A stretch of 22,757 nucleotides of DNA from Ministeria vibrans ATCC 50519 (Eukaryota > Opisthokonta > Filasterea): the NCBI GenBank assembly GCA_943704425.1, contig CALSCP010000985.1:60605-83361 (forward strand), read 5' to 3'. Positions 14,190 through 22,757 of this stretch are shown here, piece by piece. The translations under genes were made by a program, and so were the position numbers. Numbering within the stretch: the stretch's first letter is position 1; each line of letters begins with the position of its first letter. Under the pieces are notes generated by a model. The model worked only from the letters and a program-made list of their open reading frames with translations, was not told the origin of the DNA and did no database searches.

Positions 14190-14710
14190 GATGAACGGTG
14201 TAGCAAGACTATCAAATTGAGAAGAGAGGGAATTTTGCAAATTGAATTGAAAAATTAATTAGAAAGAAAATATTCATAAACTGAAAATTGAATGTGACTG
14301 CTCGACTCGACTCGACTGCCTCGACTGCGGTGACTCTGGCGCTCTACAGTTTGATCATCAGCCTGACGGAGTCATTGAGGATATCAGATATGCCTGATAT
14401 AACGATTATATTTCAAACTTGGTATGAATATGAGGAAAGTAAGAACGCCAAGTCAAAACAAGAGATGAAGACAGAAGATAACTCCAAGAGATACTTTAAA
14501 GGACCAAAGTCCAAAGTTCAAAAGACAAAAACATCGAAAAGAAAGGAAGAAAACACTTTGGTTTGGACTGAGTTGAGTCAACTCTGTGCGGTTGGCCAAC
14601 TCCAGTACTCAAATTGAATCAAAAATCAAAACAGAGTTCTCCACTCTTTTAACTTTTTTTTTGCCTGCGGGACTCTGAACTACGTCTAACACCCAGCAAG
14701 AACGCGTGCC
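14190..14710. promoter_or_regulatory. Shared 5' region of Rh (-) and AACS (+)
   Basis: The two start codons are 521 bases apart and point away from each other. The Rh side is AT-rich and includes TTAATTAG near 14257. At 14301-14326 the pentamer CGACT repeats (CTCGACTCGACTCGACTGCC). A 109-codon open frame (14288-14617) lacks an ATG start and resembles nothing, so I call no gene. No clear TATA box was found within 100 bases of either start. Confidence 0.5.
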
Positions 14711-18201
<3,491 letters not shown>

Positions 18202-18235
18202 CTGAACTCTGAAGTAAACCAGTAAAACCACTAAT

Positions 18236-18766
18236 CTATTCTCTTACAACTTCACACGACAGATGAAGCACTTTAGACCAGGCGCCAGCGCTCAGAGGGC
18301 AGCCAGTGAGAGTGATGCAGCGTAGGTTGGGCAACGCCTTGAGCCCATCCATTTCGTAGTCGGCAATGTCAACAATCTCGTTATGTGACAGATCAAGCGT
18401 CTCGATCAGCGTACAGGCAAACACTTCCGCAGGTATAGCCACTAGCTGGTTGTGGGCGGCGTTCAGGTGGCGCAGTGAGCCGGCCGTCTTCTCCAGGACG
18501 CTTGGCAGATGCGCAAAGTGATTGTGCGCCACAGAGAGCGTTTCGACCGCCGAAAACTTGCCGAGTCCCGCCGGGAGGCTTTTCAGAAGGTTGTTGGACA
18601 GATCCAGTGTGAGCAGGTCGGGCTGAACAGACTTGGTCAGCATGAAGACCGCCTGAGGAATCGCGGTGAGTCGGCAATCACTCAAATCGAGTGTTCTCAT
18701 GGCGACATTCTCGCCCGCCGCCTCTTGACATCGCAGCACCACCCTTGCAGCGTCCTGGGCCGCCAT
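18236..18766 (-). CDS. LRRC20-like leucine-rich repeat protein
   Basis: An intronless frame of 176 residues with four to five leucine-rich repeats: MRTLDLSDCRLTAIPQAVF, LLTLDLSNNLLKSLPAGL, VETLSVAHNHFAHLPSVL, LRHLNAAHNQLVAIPAEVF and IETLDLSHNEIVDI. Length, the N-terminal helix before repeat 1 and the layout recall LRRC20 (about 184 residues in human), whose role is poorly known. LRRs are protein-binding surfaces. No signal peptide or TM segment is seen, so it is probably cytosolic. All other complete genes in the window have 5 to 23 exons, so the lack of introns is odd. The stop codon lies 34 bases from the AACS stop; the 5' side is shared with the ERG2-like gene. Confidence 0.88.
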   Translation of the reverse strand: MAAQDAARVVLRCQEAAGENVAMRTLDLSDCRLTAIPQAVFMLTKSVQPDLLTLDLSNNLLKSLPAGLGKFSAVETLSVAHNHFAHLPSVLEKTAGSLRHLNAAHNQLVAIPAEVFACTLIETLDLSHNEIVDIADYEMDGLKALPNLRCITLTGCPLSAGAWSKVLHLSCEVVRE

Positions 18767-18981
18767 CCAAGATGAAGTAGCAAGGCGTCACAGACGAATT
18801 AAAGAAGTGATTAATCATTAACAAGTGAGTCTGGACAGACAGTCTCCTACAGTCGACTCACTCTACAGTCACTGACTCAACTCTCAGCTCTCTCATAACT
18901 TTTACATTTATTGGTGCGCAATCGTTGTTTGTGCCCCCTTCATATACATACAGACACCCACTCAAGCACTGCTCCGTCACC
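18767..18981. promoter_or_regulatory. Shared 5' region of LRR gene (-) and ERG2-like gene (+)
   Basis: A divergent gap of 215 bases. It holds the perfect palindrome TGATTAATCA at 18808-18817 and a cluster of short repeats around CTCACTCTACAGTCACTGACTC (18857-18880). No TATA box is obvious near either start. Confidence 0.5.
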
Positions 18982-20124
18982 ATGGGATACATTTTCGACC
19001 CTGAGGTAAGGATGGCTTCAGCTCGTCCCAGACACTCTCGCATGCTCGCTGTGGGAAGGCGTGTGGGCCACGTCCGAGTCCACTCTAGTGTAGTACTCTT
19101 GGAGTGTTCCTCACAGCCGCAACACGGCGTCGTCAAGGGCACGCCAACACGGCAAAGGGACGACATGTTTTCCTATTCGCTGTCGCCCGTCCACGCGATC
19201 TCTTTTTCCCGCACTCCAAAACGACCTTCTCGCCATGCCTGACCCTCGCGCGGTGTAGGTTTTGCAACAGGTTGCAAAGGATGCCATTGGACAGAAGAAG
19301 CCGCGAAAGGAGATGTTTCAAATCATCGCAAATCAGCTCGCGAAAAAGTACCCAGGACACATTGGCACAGAACCCGATGTAAGCACGTCCCTCTGCCCCC
19401 CACCCGCCGCGTGTGTGCGTGTTCTAACGTATCCTGACTTCCTTGTCGTTTGTAGTGGCTCTTTAACAACGCAGGAGGAGCAATGGGCACTATGTGGGTG
19501 AGTTTGACTCATCCCACTCTGATAACACTTTGCTTCTTTCTCTCGCTCACTGTCTCACTCACACACACACACTCTCTCTCTCTCTCCATGTCTCGACTTG
19601 TCTTTGGTTTAGATTCTCCATGCATCCATCACCGAGTACGTCATCATTTTCGGCTCCGTCACCGGCACCGAGGGTCACTCGTAAGGGGAGATGTTTGGTT
19701 GTGTGTCTGACTCGCACTCGCTCAACCCTCCCTGTTTCTTCTGCATTCTCTAGCGGCCGCTTTTTTGCAACAGACTACTTTGTCATTCTTGACGGAGAAC
19801 AGTGGTGCGCCAAGGCAACGGACCTTGAGAAGCAGGTGAGTCAAGTCCCACAAAGCACACTCTGTGGAATACGCTTATTTCTCATATTCTCACTAGGTAT
19901 ACAAGCCGGGCGACATGAACATCATGCCGGCAGGTACGGCCACACAGTACCGCATGCCCGACACGTGCTTTGCGCTGGAGTACGCGCGTGGCTTTATTCC
20001 CGCCATGCTTCCCTTTGGCGTTGCCGACACCCTCTTCAGCACCCTCGACTTCCACACCCTCGTCAAGACCTTTTACATCTACGGAAAGTGCACAGTCAAG
20101 GAGCTCCTGCAACTGAAGATTTAA
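18982..20124 (+). CDS. ERG2 / sigma-1 receptor family protein (C-8 sterol isomerase-like)
   Basis: The family holds the fungal C-8 sterol isomerase ERG2, which shifts the sterol B-ring double bond, and the animal sigma-1 receptor. Exons: 18982-19005, 19259-19378, 19456-19497, 19613-19680, 19754-19835, 19897-20124. They join to 187 residues, against about 220 for both relatives. Conserved blocks: GYIFDPEVLQQVAKDAI (2-18), WLFNNAGGAMGTMW, LHASITEYVIIFGS, TEGHSGRFFATDYFVILDGEQW, and FALEYARGFIP with the acidic residue E140, matching human E172. The GRFFATDYF block looks closer to fungal ERG2 than to sigma-1. The start has an ideal context (GTCACCATGG), but the protein begins directly at the domain and lacks the usual N-terminal TM helix. 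The two C-terminal membrane-facing helices (residues 145-187) are present. Confidence 0.93.
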
Positions 20125-20409
20125 CTCATAATACATGAAAACTCTTTATTCATTCTTAAACATAATACTTATTACATCAGTCGAACAAGACAGTATGCAC
20201 TCTTCGTGTACTGACGATTCGCTTCTTGTAATCCTTGCTCCATTCGTATTTAATACAGTTGTGACTCGTCACTTGTGAGTGATGTGTGGCGTTTTCTTGT
20301 CCAGAAAGGTAACGGAACAGTGAAGGAACAACAACAATGACAAGAACTGATCATTATTTAATCGATCATTCATCTTCTTCAGTCTTCACCTGTAGTTTTG
20401 TTTCTTGAT
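20125..20409 (+). promoter_or_regulatory. Intergenic region upstream of TAF5
   Basis: These 285 bases carry the 3' end of the ERG2-like gene and the TAF5 promoter. ATAATAC-type motifs near 20129 and 20163 may help 3' processing, but no AATAAA is seen. Near TAF5 are TGATCA (20348-20353) and TTTAATCGATCATT (20357-20370), which resembles the TTAATC motifs in the other promoters. Confidence 0.4.
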
Positions 20410-22671
20410 ATGGACAGTCACGGTGGCGCATCAACGTCCTCGCCTGTGGTCACGACGGGCGCCGCAGCCGCCGCCGTTGCGTCCATGCACGATGCAGTTG
20501 CGTTGCAGCCCGGAACCGCCCTTGCCTCTCTCGCCCGCTCCTTTTCGCCCCCCGCCACGCCCGAATCCATCACACTTGCCTATGAGCGCTTCATCGACGT
20601 AACCACTCTCCCCCTTGCACTATTATTACTATTAAACTTTCTTCGTATACAAAAAATATTTTTCTAACGTGTTGTCTTTTCCTCTTCTCACTCAGTGGAC
20701 CGAGACTGTCTTGGACAAGTTCCGCGGCGATATTGAGCAGCTGCTGTGGCCCGTCTTCTTCCATTCGTACGTGGCGCTGGTCGACCTCAACGACGAGGAG
20801 AGGGCCATCGACTTTCTCAGCACCTTCCGCGGCCGTCACAACCTCGCTTTTGCCGCCGATATTGACCGCCTGGCACGCGTCGCCCACGCCCCCGCGCTCG
20901 CCGCCGACGACCACGTCCAATTGCTCAAGAAAATGGCGTGGCGCGTGTCGCTGAGCGAGGGCGCCCTCGAGACGGTCGAGGCGTTTCTCGTCGACAACAA
21001 ACTGCGCTTTCTTGCGCACATTCTCGACATGTACGTCAAGTTTCTCTTGCATCGTCCCAGCACCGAGCAAAACAACAATGTCGAGTTGGCTGCGGAACAG
21101 ATCAAGCAGCAGCGTCAGTCAGAACAAGCAATGCGCACCAATCAACAGCCAGTCCTGTGGGCTGTTCAACTCGAAGAACTTACTGTCGACCCTGAAGAAG
21201 AGGCGGCCGCTGCCGGTGGTGGTGTCCCTGAGCAGACAGGTCCCGGGCGCAAGCGCAAAATCGACGAAGCTGCCATTGCCGAACGTATGTGAACCAAAAA
21301 AAAATTAATAATGATTAGTCCATGTTAAACAATTATTGTTGTTTTTGCTTCATGTTTGTTTTTAGGCGAAAAATTTGCGACTTACAGTAAAGTGAAGAAT
21401 GTTAATGCACCTGCAGATGATCGAATCCCAACAATGAAATTGCCTTTTCTCGAGCGGCAGCGGCACATTCAAGTACCCATAAAAAGATAATAAAAAAGCA
21501 GCAACAATCATACTCACTTTGATTGTTGCAGGACCTTCGACAAGTGAAAGACCGAATGCGGCTGGATCGATCCAAACTACCATCCACATGCTTTTACACC
21601 TTTCTCAACGTAAACCACACAGTCAACGCGATCACAATGAACACGGGCAAGACGACAGCAGCGACAGCCATGGCGGACGGGCGAGTGCGTCTGTGGGCGC
21701 TCACGGGCACCGACGCACTCGTTCCCGTCAAGAACGGCCTTTCGATTCCTCGCCACTCGCGCGCCACTACTGAAGCTGATATTCATGATCAGAGCGCCGC
21801 CAAAAGCACCCAGGTACATGCGAAAACACAGAATGGAAAATATGTTCTCACACCTTGATGATTGTTTCTGTGATAGACTCTGCTGGGTCACTGCGGCGCA
21901 GTGTACGATGCGGCGTTTAGCGTTGAAGGGCGGTTCTTGGTGTCGAGTGGCGAAGATCGCACGTCTCGCTTGTGGAGCATGGACACGTTTACTAATGTGG
22001 CGGTGTTCCGTAGCCACAACACGGCTGTGTGGTGCAATGCGTTTAGTCCGCTTGGAATGTACTTTGCGACGGGTGGGGTGGACCGCACTGCGCGACTGTG
22101 GAGTGTTGAGCATCCCTACCCACTGCGGGTGTGTGTTGGCCATACGGCAGATGTGGACTCGATTGTGTTCCATCCCAATGGCAATTATTTTGCAACCGGT
22201 TCGAGCGACAACTCATGTCGCTTGTGGGACGTGCTCACAGGCGAGTGTGTACGTGTATTTGAAGGTGTACATCAGGCATCGGTGCTCTCGCTCGCTGTAA
22301 GTCCGTGTGGACGCTACTTGGCATCGGGTGCCGCGGACGCGTCGGTCGCTCTGTGGGACATCAACGCAGGCACGCGCATTTCGTCCATGCTGGGCCATGA
22401 TGCGCCCGTGTACTCGCTTGCGTTCAGCCGCGAGTCGTCCTTGCTCGTCTCGGGCAGCGGTGACTGCACAGTGCGCATGTGGGATGTTATTGGCAGTGCA
22501 GAACAAATGGACGAGCACGGCACAGGCGCCCCACCCGTCCTTGTTGGTGAGATGGGCCGCCGTGAGACGCCCAACCTCGTCGGCACGTATCACACCAAGG
22601 CGACGCCCGTCCACTACACCGACTTTACCAACCTCAATCTGCTCATGGCTGCCGGTCCCTTTTCCCCTTAA
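20410..22671 (+). CDS. TAF5: TAF5, TFIID subunit
   Basis: A scaffold of general transcription factor TFIID (and of SAGA in some lineages), acting in the nucleus. Exons: 20410-20598, 20696-21284, 21366-21472, 21532-21813, 21877-22671. They join to 653 residues, shorter than human or yeast TAF5 (about 800). The NTD2 helical domain spans about 64-185 (FRGDIEQLLWPVFFHSYVAL, LLHRPS). An acidic, Ala/Gly-rich linker with a basic GRKRKID patch follows. The C-terminal WD40 propeller starts near 312 and has six clear repeats ending RLW, RMW or ALW, plus a closing strand (ATPVHYTDF). The N-terminal 60 residues are low-complexity and show no LisH motif. The start is the first in-frame ATG. A related SAGA paralogue (TAF5L) cannot be excluded. 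The stop lies in a 53-base tandem repeat. Confidence 0.95.
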
Positions 22672-22757
22672 TCAGACAAAGAGTGTGTGCAAAGAGAGAG
22701 GGAGAGGCTCCCTTTTCCCCTTAACCAGACAAAGAGTGTGTGCAAAAGAGAGAGGGA
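22656..22757 (+). repeat. 53-base tandem duplication covering the TAF5 stop
   Basis: The unit beginning TCCCTTTTCCCCTTAA at 22656 is repeated from 22709 with one substitution and one inserted A, and is cut by the window end. The first copy contains the last codons and the TAA of TAF5; the second repeats that TAA. Confidence 0.92.

Noticed and set aside
14288-14617. 109-codon open frame between Rh and AACS
   Set aside because: It begins at TTG, not ATG, has no recognisable domain, and lies in a divergent promoter region.
18925-19242. 105-codon open frame across ERG2-like exon 1
   Set aside because: It reads through the GTAAGG donor at 19006 into intron 1; the family alignment requires splicing to 19259.

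Overview
This is nuclear DNA from a gene-dense, very intron-rich eukaryote. I rebuilt eight complete protein-coding genes and one partial gene. The eight complete genes have 81 coding exons and 73 GT-AG introns in about 12.35 kb of coding sequence, close to six introns per kb. The shortest introns are about 48-50 bases. Exon lengths and phases close exactly in every model, and each protein is near the length of its human counterpart except the ERG2-like and TAF5 proteins, which have short N-termini. Short introns, long CT/GA tracts and the gene set (nicastrin, signal peptide peptidase, Rh ammonium channel, fused LKR/SDH, ERG2-type sterol isomerase, TAF5) suggest a unicellular or simple eukaryote, perhaps near opisthokonts or amoebozoans. 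I cannot name the taxon. No tRNA, rRNA, transposase, integrase or CRISPR array was seen.

Layout, left to right. 1-605 (-): last exons of an unidentified gene cut by the left edge. 801-4244 (-): nicastrin, 15 exons. 4453-9004 (-): bifunctional lysine-ketoglutarate reductase/saccharopine dehydrogenase (AASS), 23 exons, with a mitochondrial-type presequence. 9188-11025 (+): signal peptide peptidase, 7 exons. 11614-14189 (-): Rh-type ammonium channel, 10 exons. 14711-18201 (+): acetoacetyl-CoA synthetase, 14 exons. 18236-18766 (-): intronless LRRC20-like leucine-rich repeat protein. 18982-20124 (+): ERG2/sigma-1 receptor-like sterol isomerase, 6 exons. 20410-22671 (+): TAF5, 5 exons. A 53-base tandem duplication begins inside the TAF5 stop region and runs off the right edge.

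Three gene pairs are divergent and share short 5' regions: AASS/SPP (183 bases), Rh/AACS (521 bases) and LRR/ERG2-like (215 bases). Two pairs are convergent, one with only 34 bases between stop codons. Three neighbours touch one metabolic theme: AASS starts lysine breakdown, which ends in acetoacetyl-CoA; AACS activates acetoacetate to acetoacetyl-CoA; the Rh channel can move the ammonia released by amino acid use. Nicastrin and signal peptide peptidase both belong to intramembrane proteolysis, though nicastrin normally partners presenilin. These links are inferences from position.

Much of the non-coding sequence is simple repeat. A recurrent motif, TATCACTTTGTTTCTTTC, sits inside CT tracts at three distant places, always on the + strand whatever the gene direction. 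I see no new defence or mobile system. The best leads are the altered DYIGS-equivalent site of nicastrin, the ERG2-like protein without its usual membrane anchor, and the dispersed CT-associated repeat.
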